From NCBI GenBank assembly GCA_036429605.1, contig CM071590.1, positions 3,472,001 to 3,536,000 of the forward strand: a DNA stretch of 64,000 bases, in the 5' to 3' direction. A program made the translations under genes and the position numbers. Of the stretch, positions 44,575-54,453 are shown piece after piece (position 1 is the first letter of the stretch; every line of letters starts with the position of its first letter). The notes beneath the pieces were generated by a model, which saw only the letters and a program-made list of their open reading frames with translations, was not told the origin of the DNA and searched no databases. This stretch comes from Cladobotryum mycophilum (Eukaryota > Ascomycota > Sordariomycetes > Hypocreales > Hypocreaceae).

Positions 44575-45843
44575 TCAATTCGTCGCTCTGAAAAAGATAG
44601 GCCCAAAAATGGTCTTCGTGAGCGCCTCCCGATCCTTGTGCCACCCTGCCAGCACCAGGTCTCTTGCAAGGATTATAAGGTCTTCTATTTGTTGTTTTGG
44701 GTGAACGGTTGACATGATGACCTCATTTGATAGTAAAAAGAATCCGAGATAAATGGCTGTCCGGAAGATGTCGTCCTCATTTAAGGGGGGATAACCGTCC
44801 AGAAAGCCTTGAATTACCGACATAGCACCGTCGGCGCCCTTGAAGCACTTGAGCAGATAGAGGTCTGCAAGAACCTCACCGCATTCTCGGAAATGGCATT
44901 CATACTGCGAAAGCTCCCAGTCGATGATAACAAGACGCAGATGCTCTTCGCGTGTAACAGAATCGCCAGGTATAAGAACACTTTTTGTCCTTTAGTAACA
45001 ATCCACACATGGATGAGATGGGAGTGAATGCTTACTTTCTAGATAAGACGTCCCCGTGGACAAATCCGAAATTCTTACCAGTCCTACTCTTTTGCTCCCT
45101 TGCGGCGCGGTCTCGGATCTGTTCGAGGACTTCTTTGCAATCTCCCAAAAGATGGGGAAACAGTTCAACCCTCCGTATAGGATTGCCGTAATAGAAGTCA
45201 AAGGAACCATCCTGTGCTTCCTGATTCTCCCGTATGCCGCCTACTATTTCTGCCGGGCTCCTCCCTTCTCCCCAGGCGTGCAGATCTCCAACCCAGCTGC
45301 CTAGACGGAAGCCTAAGCGAGTTGTGAAAGCAGACGATGTGCTCTGAGTGCATCGCGATGCCAGAAACTCCCACACTGTGATATATCCGGTAACATCTTC
45401 AAGGATCTGCGTATCGCTCTCCGCGTCAAACTTGTAGACGTGCGGCACAGCCACCTCGACCTCATCATGGCTGCGGCTAGTGATCTGGTCATGAACGGCG
45501 CGGAGGATCTCTGTCTCGAAGAACTAAGGCGACACAGTACCTGTTAGTTTATACGCTTCCCATATCCATAAAGCAATTTCCAAACGAAAACGGTGGCCGG
45601 TGCAAGTACACTCCTATAGGTTGATAGACTCAACCCCTCCATGCCTGACAGATACTCCTCTGCATGTTTGGCAATGATAGTCGTCGCTCCGTTGGGCAGA
45701 GGACGGGAGAGCGTTCCCCGGTAAATGAAATTCATCAAGCCTCCATTCACACGGCTCAGCGATGAACAGGCATACTCTGTACCAGATAGGCGATCAAGGA
45801 TCAGGGCAGCGATGGGGTCGCTTTCCCGCTCAGTGGTAGCCAT
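44575..45843 (-). CDS. APH-fold small-molecule kinase (phosphotransferase enzyme family), three exons
   Basis: I model complement(join(44575..44980,45036..45523,45610..45843)), 375 aa, introns 55 and 86 nt. Start ATG at 45843 (MATTERESDP). The decisive choice is the acceptor at 44981: it yields FVHGDVLSRNVLIPGD, the catalytic HGDxxxxN motif; a nearby acceptor would give a Lys at the Asn site. VIIDWELSQYE supplies the metal-binding Asp. The N-lobe has GGLMNFIYRGTL and the nucleotide Lys of IIAKHAEEYL. The family includes aminoglycoside, choline and methylthioribose kinases and the fungal tryptamine kinase PsiK. In this setting it probably phosphorylates a hydroxyl of a pathway intermediate or of the product. 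The C-terminal part (LNEDDIFRTAIYLGFFLLSN) is helical, as expected. Such kinases are uncommon in fungal metabolite clusters. Confidence 0.85.
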
Positions 45844-46013
45844 TATTGCCGTATCCAAAAGGTTCGCTCCGAAAATAGGCTTAGGTATCTTTATTTGAGC
45901 AAATGATGATGATGGTGATGAAGTGAAGGTGAGTCACGCACAACAATTTAGCCGCTGCCTAGGTAGCTGATTGCGTTTGAGGACGAATAAATTGCCTACC
46001 CTGAATGAGTGCA

Positions 46014-46210
46014 CCGTAGGCACTCGACAATTCCGCCCACTTTAGTCTGCGTTAACGTGCCGTCATGTGCATAAATTTCTCAAACTTTCTCAATAGTCAT
46101 TCAAATAGATTCTTTTTTATTGGCTCAAATTGATGATTAAGGAGACGCCTATGCAAGAGTCAGCGGGTTTAATACAGACTAAGGTGGGCGGATTTGTAGG
46201 GTATGTACGG
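46014..46210. mobile_element. MITE, copy 1 of the CCGTA...TACGG family
   Basis: The left end (CCGTAGGCACTCGACAATTC, then CGCCCACTTTAGTCTG) is matched by the inverted right end (CCGTACATACCCTACAAATC, then CGCCCACCTTAGTCTG). A TA follows the right end and CA (probably an altered TA) precedes the left. The 197-bp element codes for nothing. A shortened relative lies at 57241-57302. Confidence 0.7.
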
Positions 46211-46437
46211 TATGGTATGAAGAACGTTAGCAATTAGAACCATAGCCATTTTATACTAAAAAGAATAAATATAAAAAAGCCAAAGTTTTAAGATATAGAT
46301 AATGTAGAATTTAAACTTTAAAACTTATTTTTAAATTTAAATTATTTTTAATATTTAATAGTATTTTAAAATTATACTTTTTTTTAAAAAAAAATGCTGT
46401 TATGGATCCAGTCTGCAAGCTCTGTTTACTAAACTGT

Positions 46438-46456
46438 GCTAGGGCTATGCCCTAGC
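46438..46456. repeat. perfect short hairpin GCTAGGGC/GCCCTAGC
   Basis: An 8-bp stem with a 3-nt TAT loop. Thirty bases further on a second hairpin (GACGGAC/GTCCGTC, 46487-46509) follows. Confidence 0.55.
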
Positions 46457-47123
46457 GATAGCGACACTGGACCAATGCGGGTATAAGACGGACCCTATAA
46501 GAGTCCGTCCAATACCATTACAAATGCTAATATAGAATACATATTTAGATATTAATTTTTTTTTATATATATTCTAACCTTCATCTTTTTAGGCCTAGTA
46601 TAACTATAAAGCTGTAGAGGAACGCGATTCTGCGGGGCACTTTAACGGGATAAAAAAGAGGGAGGGGGTGAATTTCAGCAATACAAAGAACCACAAAACT
46701 TGAGCATGGCGGCCGGAAGAGAGGGAGAGCAGGTGGAGCCATGGGCAATTACCGTGATGGAGTCTCGTGGAATCCCTGTTCGTAGCATCGCGCTAGCCGA
46801 AACGGATGGTTGAAGTTTGGTGTAAATAGTCCTGTCGGAATAGCTTGCCTATATGCATGACTATGCTACCTTGGCCCCCGTTCGAGAACAAGATCCTACT
46901 TATCTCATGATGCTTGTATACATGTACGTGTCCTGTCTCGATTGGCTCGCGTTTGAGGCATTTAACTGGGCCGAGTGGATTATCTCGTCTGCGAGAGAGG
47001 GGCGTGAGGGGAAGCCTCCTGGCCGCATTCAGACTACAAGGCTAACTTGCTAAGTCACGGCGATCAGGTAGTGGCGGTTCTATGACCACTTGTGGCCCGA
47101 CGACGTGAGACGATTGCTGCGTG

Positions 47124-47300
47124 TGTGTATCGAAAGCGATGGCTTTGTACTTTGATAACCCCAGAAGCCAGGGGCAAGCGGTTGAAGGGATAGCGAGAAA
47201 GTTTAACGTACCCAAGTCAAAGCTTGTGGCGGTATTGGCTTGTAGCATAATAGTGTCTATTAAAACCCCCTTGTTTCCTCGGACGGCCAAGAGGACCGAT
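47124..47300 (+). pseudogene. possible relic of a pogo/Psq-type transposase N-terminus
   Basis: The frame contains QAVEGIARKFNVPKSKLVAV, which resembles the helix-turn-helix of Psq/pogo-type transposases (a basic helix, AA..Y/FNVP, S/T-L). No DDE region follows; the frame ends just past the P450 start. It may instead be chance, since the segment is short and lies in the P450 upstream region. Confidence 0.25.
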
Positions 47301-47331
47301 CGCAGTCATCGGGAACCAGAGTGTGTTCAAG

Positions 47332-48870
47332 ATGTACTCCCGTGAAACGATGTTCGCTTTTGTACCCTACCTGGTCATCTTCGTGGCCTGCTATGGTTTG
47401 ACGTATTATCGCCGGAAGCGTCAACACCTCCCCCTGCCTCCGGGCCCTCCACAGCTACCGCTTGTTGGAAACATACATCAGATACCGGAGGAGAATCCGT
47501 GGAGGACGTACAAGGAGTGGCACCAAAAGTACGGCCCCATCATCACCGTCAGATCAGGCTTGACCAACACAATCATACTGGGCTCGCACAAAGCGGCCAG
47601 GGATTTGCTGGACAAGAGAAACAGAAACTATGGTTCTCGTCCGCCCTCTGTCCTGATTAACGACTTTATCTTCGGGGGCTATCAAACTTCGTTGCTGCCG
47701 ACCGGACAACGGTGGAGAATCCATCGCCGAATTCTATCGGCCTTTTGCAATATCCGCACATCACCACGGTATCGACCTCTTTACGATGCCGAGTCCAAGC
47801 GGCTCCTACGGGAAATCTTCCACGGGGCCGACTTTTTCGACTTTTTCCGTCATTATTTTGCCAGAATTTTGTTCGCTTTGACGTATGGCAAAAGGGTGAC
47901 GGGTTCCAAGGATCCGGACGCCCACGACATCCTCGAGATCGTGGATGTGGTGTTAGAGGAAGCGGGCAGGAGCTCCGCTCAAGAGGCCTTCCCGATCCTC
48001 AATTCACTCCCTAGCGCCCTGGCTCCCTGGAAGCGGCATGCACGGTTGCTGTATGAGCGGCACTCCCGGCTGTTCGACGACCACATGAACACCGCGTTAG
48101 CAAGCAAGTCGTGGAACTTTTGCAAGCAGGCGCTTCGATTGAAGGTGTCGGGCGAAGTCGAGCGAATGGAACTCAACTTCATCCTTGGGAACATACCCGA
48201 GGCTACACACTCCGGGTCAATGGTTCTGAGAGTCTTCATCATGGCCAACATCCTGTACCCAGATGCCGTTCGCTGGGTGCAGGAAGAAATTGACAGAGTT
48301 GTCGGGCCGGATCGCCTCCCTGGCTTTGATGACATGGCTAAGCTGCCGCATCTCAATGCCTATCTCCTCGAGGTCATGAGGTGGCGGCCCATCACTCCTG
48401 CAGGAATGCCCCACGCGAGCTTTCAAGACGACGAGTATATGGGATACCGCATTCCCAAGGGCACGACGGTGGTACCGAATCATTGGTCGATGGACTTTGA
48501 TGAATCCGTCTTCCCAGACCCCTACGAGTTCAGGCCGCAACGCTGGATAGATGACCCCAACTTGCCCTCCATTCTGTTTGGATTTGGTACGCGGGTTTGC
48601 CCGGGGAAGCATATTGCTGAAAGCTCTGTCTTTATCGTCGCTGCTCATTTGCTATGGTCCTTCAACTTCGATTATGCCTATGAAGATGGCAAGAGACAGG
48701 AGATTGACTCATGGAACATGACTCAGGGTGCGGATTCGGGGCCCGTGCCTTTCAAGGCTTCCTTCAAGATTCGCAGCCCCAAGCATCAGGAAGTGGTGGA
48801 AAGGGAGTGTGATATTTCTGAAGTGGATATTGATGCCATCATGGAAAAGATTGGTGCCGATTTCTCATGA
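47332..48870 (+). CDS. cytochrome P450 (first), single exon
   Basis: A 512-aa microsomal P450 with an N-terminal membrane anchor (residues 7-26), a basic hinge and a PLPPGPPQLPLVGN proline region. ExxR is E347-R350 (EVMR), the PERF-type motif is FRPQRW near 400, and the haem loop is FGFGTRVCPGKHI with Cys423. The start is the ATG at 47332; a second Met at 47350 (MFAFVPYL) is also possible. The I-helix is odd: where fungal P450s show A-G-x-D/E-T-T it reads EATHSGS, lacking the usual acid-Thr pair for proton delivery. The general sequence resembles OrdA/CYP64-like metabolite P450s. It may hydroxylate, or if the I-helix change is real, catalyse a less usual reaction. Upstream spacer is shared with the kinase. 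Confidence 0.92.
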   Translation: MYSRETMFAFVPYLVIFVACYGLTYYRRKRQHLPLPPGPPQLPLVGNIHQIPEENPWRTYKEWHQKYGPIITVRSGLTNTIILGSHKAARDLLDKRNRNYGSRPPSVLINDFIFGGYQTSLLPTGQRWRIHRRILSAFCNIRTSPRYRPLYDAESKRLLREIFHGADFFDFFRHYFARILFALTYGKRVTGSKDPDAHDILEIVDVVLEEAGRSSAQEAFPILNSLPSALAPWKRHARLLYERHSRLFDDHMNTALASKSWNFCKQALRLKVSGEVERMELNFILGNIPEATHSGSMVLRVFIMANILYPDAVRWVQEEIDRVVGPDRLPGFDDMAKLPHLNAYLLEVMRWRPITPAGMPHASFQDDEYMGYRIPKGTTVVPNHWSMDFDESVFPDPYEFRPQRWIDDPNLPSILFGFGTRVCPGKHIAESSVFIVAAHLLWSFNFDYAYEDGKRQEIDSWNMTQGADSGPVPFKASFKIRSPKHQEVVERECDISEVDIDAIMEKIGADFS

Positions 48871-49378
48871 GTTTTTAGATTACTGTTTTTTCGTTTGAAT
48901 CTGTATAGCAGCAGTCAGTCATTGTCTTGTGAAATAGATCTGAAGAGGCAGTGTGACGTTCTGGGTTCTTCCAACGAGAACCACCTTGATAGTAAGGTTG
49001 ATGTTGGTAGTGGATCAGGGAGAGCTTGAGCAAAGAGTATTTTAAGTCGCAGTTCAAGTATCAGTTAGCTGGTGGTGAACAATGTTATGTGTTAATGACT
49101 GGCTATCTAAACTATCTAGATATTAATTGATCATGAGTATGTATACAAATGAGATTTCGCGTAATGACAGCCTGAGCTCAATCCAGTCATCACTGGTATT
49201 GTAGTGATGGTTGTGTGATTAGTCCGAGTGAGTGTATTGTCACGTGACTCTCGGTTCAATCTAGGTACCTAGGTTCGGATCGATCGTACATAACAGGTGG
49301 ATTGGTGACAACATTCCAGATCCACTTGATATTCCTCGTCTCTGACAAGTCCCCGCACATCCCACTCGAGCGCACACA
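48871..49378. other. intergenic region between convergent P450 genes
   Basis: Both P450 genes end toward this 508-bp region. Nothing but 3' flanks is seen. Confidence 0.5.
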
Positions 49379-51087
49379 CTACGTTGACTGCCCACGAAAA
49401 TCCACCAACCGGAGCTTCAAAGGCTCGACCTGCCAGGTACCGTATTCCAAACAGTCATACGGGTCCACGTTGCCTGGGCATGCTTCAAAGTCAAAGTTCC
49501 ATAGCAGATACGACAGGATTAGGCGCAGCTGGGAATTCGCGTGGCTGTCGGAAGAAAAAAGGGGAGAAGAGGAGATATGGTTAGCTGTCGGTCTGAGTAA
49601 GAAGGGGATCCCGCCTTTTGGTCTCGCTGTACTCACCTCATTCCAACGCAGTTCCGCACGCCGATCGAGTATGGGACTGACGTATCTCTATTATCAGACG
49701 CAAATTCCGGATCACCCAACCAGCGTTCGGGAATGAAGCGATCCGCGTCTTTCCAATGAGACGAGGTGCGACAGGTGGCAAGGTTTGCAACGGAAATCCA
49801 CGTCTAGGGAGGTTAGTGAGCCAAAATTCAGGTCAGACTAGCAAGATTACTCTCTCTTACCCCCGCAGGTACCCATTTTCCATCGATCTCTTTGCCGCCC
49901 TTAGGGGTCAGCCGATGGAGGCCGACAGGAATGGTTGGGCGAACCCGGAAGGCCTCTCGGATGACTGCCTTGAGATATGGCAAGGAGGCGGAACTCGTAG
50001 CGGTAATCTCAGCCTCGTTGCTGAATGCCTGTCGTACTTCGACCACGACCTTGTCGTAGGCAGCCGGATTGGCTGTCAAGTAGTACATGATGGCTGAAAG
50101 CGCAGACGAAGTCGTCTCTCCCGCTGCGGTAGCAATGACGTTGATGTTATCGAACAATTCCTGTTCACTCAGGGACTTAGATACAAAAGAAGGAAAACTA
50201 AACTGATACGGCTCGGCCTCCTTGCTGGCCTGGAGCATCTCCCGACTGACGGCTGAATGGACGCGGAAGCCGTCTCTGAGGCGGGTCGGAACGAGCAAGT
50301 ACTCCAGGATCCTGTGGTACGGCCGCAATCGGTGGGCCGCCTCGATGTACGTTGACTCGATGAGCGCCTTGTAGCCGGCCACGACCCATGGGTGATAGTC
50401 TCCATTTAGCAGACAGTTCATACCGCTCCCAAACAGCATATGGCTGAGAATATCCGATATGATGAACTGCGTCCAGGGGACAATGTCGACAACACCATCT
50501 TGGGTGGGGAAGTAGCCTTTTCCGCAGCGATTGCGGAGACCTTGGATAAGCTGGCTGCAGTATTCCTGCATCATGGGTCCCTGTCCTTGAATCGTACGCT
50601 CAGCGAACACGGGCGTAATCAGCTTACGGTAGCGGTTGTGTTTCTGGCCCGTCGCAAAGAACAGGTTGTCGCTCTCTCCGGTCTCCTGTATGTTAGCGAT
50701 CATGTTCTTGTGGAACGTGTCGTCCGGACCCGGGTTGCCCCCGTAGATGGTCCTGATAGCCGACGCTGTGCGGAAAGACAGCTCATTCGGTCCAGTGCGC
50801 ACGACGTCTCCATACTTCTCATGCAATTCGTAGAGATACTTGCAGTTGATGCCCCGGATGATGTAGTAGACATTCACCAGCTGGGTCGCTGCTGCGAGCC
50901 TTGGGCCGGGGAACCGGTGAAGGGGATGAAAGAAGGCGTTGTACGCCCCGAGGAGGATGTGGTAGGTCAACCACTTGAGACGACGAAGAAAAGCGTCAGC
51001 GGGCATCAATTCACGGCATTGGGACCACAATGCCATCGACTAACTCACCAAGGCCACGACGAGACCGGCACGCTGTAACAGATCCAT
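49379..51087 (-). CDS. cytochrome P450 (second), four exons
   Basis: I model complement(join(49379..49544,49637..49803,49861..50973,51049..51087)), 494 aa, introns 92, 57 and 75 nt. The first exon encodes 13 residues of the membrane anchor (MDLLQRAGLVVAL) and joins WLTYHILLGAYNAFFHPLHR at a CTCAAG acceptor, with a CTGAC branch site. The I-helix is canonical (TAAGETTSSALS), EAFRVRP is the ExxR, and FIPERWLGD the PERF motif. The haem loop is PYSIGVRNCVGM with the ligand Cys. HPLHRFPGPRLAAATQL is typical of the CYP65/CYP52-like fungal groups of metabolite clusters. The long frame alone ends shortly after VPAG in intron sequence, so the C-terminal third is found only after splicing. Divergent from the OYE gene. 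Confidence 0.92.
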
Positions 51088-51290
51088 GAGCCTTGTCGTT
51101 TTATGTGTGAGAACACAGGTACTATGACATTAACTGGGAATAGCGCCCAAGAGTGAAGGTGAGAATTATGGACTGGACTGCGTGAAGTCCGGGTCTTGGG
51201 GGAGGAGGGAGAGGGAAGTATTAATAGCACTACTCAAGCTATCCATAAATGCTATCAAGGAATACAATCGTATTGATTGGCGCGGCGCAC

Positions 51291-51302
51291 CGGGATTAGC
51301 CG
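51291..51302. promoter_or_regulatory. CGG-N6-CCG inverted half-sites (candidate Zn2Cys6 factor site)
   Basis: CGG GATTAG CCG is the spacing bound by yeast Ppr1-type binuclear zinc factors. Its position midway in a divergent cluster promoter makes it a candidate; the motif is short and may be chance. Confidence 0.35.
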
Positions 51303-51303
51303 G

Positions 51304-51350
51304 ATAAATAATTAAATAAATAAATACATAAATAAATAAATAAATAAATA
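51304..51350 (+). repeat. (AAAT)n microsatellite
   Basis: About ten imperfect AAAT/AAATA units in the divergent promoter. Confidence 0.8.
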
Positions 51351-51516
51351 TCACCATCGACTACGGCTTAGTCTGTCTGCTTGATGCCACGCCCGCCCCT
51401 GATGCTAGATGCATTAAATCCCCAACTTATCCCCATTGTCTCAGGCATAGAATTACAAACCACTCTCGACCTTGCACACCCAGCCATGCTTACATGGCCA
51501 CCTCTGACGACGAACC

Positions 51517-52644
51517 ATGGACAACTCCTCGCGGCTATTCTCGCCGCTCCGCCTTGGGAAATGTCAACTGCGCCATCGCGTGGCCATGTCTCCATTGACA
51601 CGATTCCGCGCTGATGATCTGTCGGTGCAGGTGCCCTTTGCCAAAGAGTACTATGCCCAGCGTGCGTCGGTTTCAGGGACCTTTTTGGTGTCCGAGGCGA
51701 CCTCCATATCCAGGGAATCGGTGGGCTTTTCCAACGTGCCGGGGATCTGGAACGCAGAGCAGGTACGGGCATGGAGGGAAATCGCCGACCATGTCCACTC
51801 CAAAGGTTCCTTTCTATTCCTCCAGCTCTGGGCCACGGGCCGCTCTGCTACGCCCGAGAGGCTCCAGAGCGGCGACTTTGACTTCGCATCCAGCAGCGCA
51901 GTGCCCATGGAGCCGGGCGGCGCTGTTCCACGCGAACTAACTGAGGAGGATATCCAAAGTCTCATCGCGGGATTCGCAGAGGCTGCGAGAAGGGCCATCG
52001 ATGCTGGGATGGACGGTGTCGAACTCCACGCGGCCAATGGCTACCTCATCGATCAGTTCACCCAAGCATCGTGCAATCAACGGAAAGACAAATGGGGTGG
52101 CAGCATCGAAAACAGAGCGAGGTTTGCCATTGAAGTAACTCGAAGCGTGGTAGCTGCCGTCGGCGCGGATCGAGTTGGGGTGAAATTGTCTCCCTGGGGA
52201 AAGATCCAGGGCATGGGGACGATGCAAGATCTCGTGCCCCAATTCCGGTATCTCGTCTCTGGGCTCCGCGGCCTGGGCCTGGCATATTTGCGGCTGTCAA
52301 ACTCGAGATGGATTGACGGGATTCCCCAGGAGGAGGAAGACAACAGCATCTACGTACACACATGGGGAGCTTCAAGGCCAGTCTTGCTGGAGGGTGGCTA
52401 CGATCCTATTTCAGCACAAGAAGAGGTTGACATGCGTTTTAAAGGCTACGATGTGGTCATTGCATTCGGTCGATTCTTCATCTCCAACCCTGATCTCCCC
52501 TTCCGAATAAAGGCAGACATTGATCTTCAAAAATACAACCGGGACACCTTCTACACTCCGATATCTGAAAAGGGCTATATAGACTACCCGTTTAGCACTG
52601 CATTTTTAGAGGAGCATAGTTCGGAGGCCTCCTTGAAGCTCTAG
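51517..52644 (+). CDS. Old Yellow Enzyme-type FMN ene-reductase/oxidoreductase
   Basis: A 375-aa single-exon TIM-barrel flavoenzyme. The opening block (LFSPLRLGKCQLRHRVAMSP, then LTR) is the OYE FMN-binding start. GVELHAANGYLIDQF carries the substrate-anchoring H171 and N174 and the nearby Y176. KWGGSIENRARF, VGVKLSPWG and IAFGRFFISNPDL are the remaining phosphate- and FMN-contact motifs. In this family H/N hydrogen-bond the carbonyl of an enone and Tyr supplies the proton. Relatives such as FgaOx3/EasA in ergot clusters act as reductase or isomerase on alpha,beta-unsaturated aldehydes or iminium intermediates. An aldehyde or enone released from the A-T-R protein, or made by the P450s, would be a natural substrate. 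No missing key residue. Confidence 0.93.
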   Translation: MDNSSRLFSPLRLGKCQLRHRVAMSPLTRFRADDLSVQVPFAKEYYAQRASVSGTFLVSEATSISRESVGFSNVPGIWNAEQVRAWREIADHVHSKGSFLFLQLWATGRSATPERLQSGDFDFASSSAVPMEPGGAVPRELTEEDIQSLIAGFAEAARRAIDAGMDGVELHAANGYLIDQFTQASCNQRKDKWGGSIENRARFAIEVTRSVVAAVGADRVGVKLSPWGKIQGMGTMQDLVPQFRYLVSGLRGLGLAYLRLSNSRWIDGIPQEEEDNSIYVHTWGASRPVLLEGGYDPISAQEEVDMRFKGYDVVIAFGRFFISNPDLPFRIKADIDLQKYNRDTFYTPISEKGYIDYPFSTAFLEEHSSEASLKL

Positions 52645-53054
52645 GCTTTTAGGATATAATTGGCATAGCCTTGAATCGTTACATCATAAAACTATATTAG
52701 ATAATAAGAATGCTTTATCTGTTGCGGATATGTATGTGTGTTTTTGTGTGCACATCGCATACCAAAGTGGAGGCGCCATTAGTCCTTGTCTAGAAGTAAT
52801 GTATTGAGCTATTATCATCATCAATTCTTCTCATTCACTATCAACCTTGCGTCCCTTCACATTTTCTCATACGACTTGGCACCCCCTAGAGACTCTTCAC
52901 TAAAATACTACGCCTTTATCTTGACAGCGTTTCATAACAACGCATATATTACTACATCATCAGCACCTGACCTTCAACTGTGGAGAGCTGAACCACATTG
53001 CCCCCTCCCGATTCCCCGCAGAGCGGTGCTCAAGACTTATCACTATCCGGCAAA
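52645..53054. other. intergenic region, SDR promoter
   Basis: A 410-bp spacer between two + strand genes with AT-rich 3' flank and C/T-rich leader. The upstream in-frame extension of the SDR frame starts at TTG and looks non-coding. Confidence 0.5.
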
Positions 53055-53831
53055 ATGAACCCGCCACCGTCTCTCCTTGACAAGGCCGCGATCGTCACAG
53101 GGGGATCGCGCGGTATAGGAGCCGCGATCGCCATGGAGTTGGCTCGGCGTGGAGCTCACGTCTTGATCACATACAACACAGCCAGCCACAAAGCTCAGAT
53201 GGTCGCCGAGGGGATCCAGAAGTTCGGCCGAAAAGCCACCGTTGTCCAAGCCAGTAGCACTGATCGAGAGGCGCCAAACCGCATTGTCCAAGCCGCCGTG
53301 AGCGAGTTTGGCCGAATCGACATCATTGTTAACAATGCGGGGATGGCCGATGACTGCCTCTTGCAGGACCTCACGCACGAGTTCTGGGACAGGATCATGG
53401 ATGTTAATCTCCGTCTGCCGGCGTTTCTGGTGCAAGCGGCCCTGCAACACCTGGGGCCAGCGCCGCGCATTGTCAACGTCTCGAGCCTGGCTGCTCGCGC
53501 GGGATACAATGCAACGTCAGTGTACGCCGCGTCCAAGGCGGCACTTGAGGGGATAACCCGTGCATGGGCTACGGAGCTGGGGCATCGTTACAACGTCACG
53601 GTCAACTGTGTGAATCCCGGTCCAGTAGATACGGATATCATGGTGATGGACGAGACCACGGATGCTGAAGTGGTGGCGTACTGGAACGCCAAAATCAAGG
53701 AGACGCCAGCAGCGCCTAGGGTGGGTACCCCGGATGACGTTGCCCAGATTGTGGCTTTCCTCTGCGAAGAAGGTAGCCGTTGGTGTACAGGCAGTGTGGT
53801 AAATGCTAATGGAGGCTTGGTCACTGTTTGA
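53055..53831 (+). CDS. short-chain dehydrogenase/reductase (classical SDR)
   Basis: A 258-aa single-exon enzyme starting at the ATG at 53055 (MNPPPSLLDK). Motifs: TGGSRGIG at 15-22 for the cofactor, DREAPNRIVQ, NNAG at 93-96, NVSSLA with Ser143/144, and SVYAASKAA with Y157 and K161, completing the Ser-Tyr-Lys set. VNCVNPGPVDTDI follows, and the C-terminus GSVVNANGGLVTV is typical of 3-oxoacyl reductase-like SDRs. The residues after the second beta strand (TYNTASH) lack an Asp, so NADPH preference is plausible. It may reduce a ketone or aldehyde, or oxidise an alcohol, within the pathway. Same strand as the OYE gene and the A-T-R gene. Confidence 0.93.
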   Translation: MNPPPSLLDKAAIVTGGSRGIGAAIAMELARRGAHVLITYNTASHKAQMVAEGIQKFGRKATVVQASSTDREAPNRIVQAAVSEFGRIDIIVNNAGMADDCLLQDLTHEFWDRIMDVNLRLPAFLVQAALQHLGPAPRIVNVSSLAARAGYNATSVYAASKAALEGITRAWATELGHRYNVTVNCVNPGPVDTDIMVMDETTDAEVVAYWNAKIKETPAAPRVGTPDDVAQIVAFLCEEGSRWCTGSVVNANGGLVTV

Positions 53832-54453
53832 GACGAACGGTTACGGCGGATCACTGAAAATGTCATGAGTTGTTGTGGTGACTGCTGTTTTACTTTTAAG
53901 TTAATACATACATATATACATATACACATGTATGCTATTTAAATGAATTAGTAGTATATTATGTACACTCGTTTTTTTTATTAAAAAAAAGATATAAAAA
54001 TATGAGCTATAATTATATTTTAAAAGAGTAAGAGTGTAATAATACTCTATATAAATTTATTAAATAAGATTAAAATATAAGTATTTACATTGTGTATAAG
54101 TAAAAGTTTTTATAATTAAATTATATATAACTTATATATAATTACTTTATAGCTTTATTATATTATATATATTAATGCTTTTAAAAGTTATATTATAACT
54201 TTTTATAATACTAATCTTTATTATTTAAACATTTCATATATGTTTTTTTATTTTTTTAAAAACTAATACTAACTTTCTTTTACATATTCTTAATATAATT
54301 CTACGTTTTTATATATATTTATTTTTGGGGGCTTAATTTATATTATTTATTACTCTTTTAAATTTTTTTAGTCTTATATTATTCATAGGATTATCCTTAA
54401 AAAAGCAGTATATAAAGTGGATTAGTTAATACTAGACAATAGCAGAGCTTATA
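53832..54453. other. AT-rich island left of the transposon
   Basis: From about 53930 the sequence turns extremely AT-rich, with TATA, TTTAA and AATTA words and no coding capacity. The 100 bp next to the SDR stop are normal 3' flank. Confidence 0.6.

Larger units (their letters stand above)
45844..47331. promoter_or_regulatory. bidirectional spacer between kinase and first P450 gene, with MITE, AT island and hairpins
   Basis: The 1.5-kb divergent spacer contains a MITE (46014-46210), an AT-rich stretch (about 46240-46620), two short hairpins and a possible transposase relic near 47120. The core promoters must lie at its two ends. The frame at 46853-47053 has no domain. Confidence 0.5.
51088..51516. 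promoter_or_regulatory. bidirectional promoter, second P450 and OYE genes
   Basis: A 429-bp divergent promoter. It contains a CGG-N6-CCG inverted pair at 51291-51302 and an (AAAT)n tract directly beside it. Confidence 0.55.

Noticed and set aside
44981..44990. Alternative intron acceptor in the kinase gene, after CTAAAG at 44990
   Set aside because: It keeps frame but gives Lys where the catalytic Asn of HGDxxxxN belongs; the acceptor nine bases further restores Asn.
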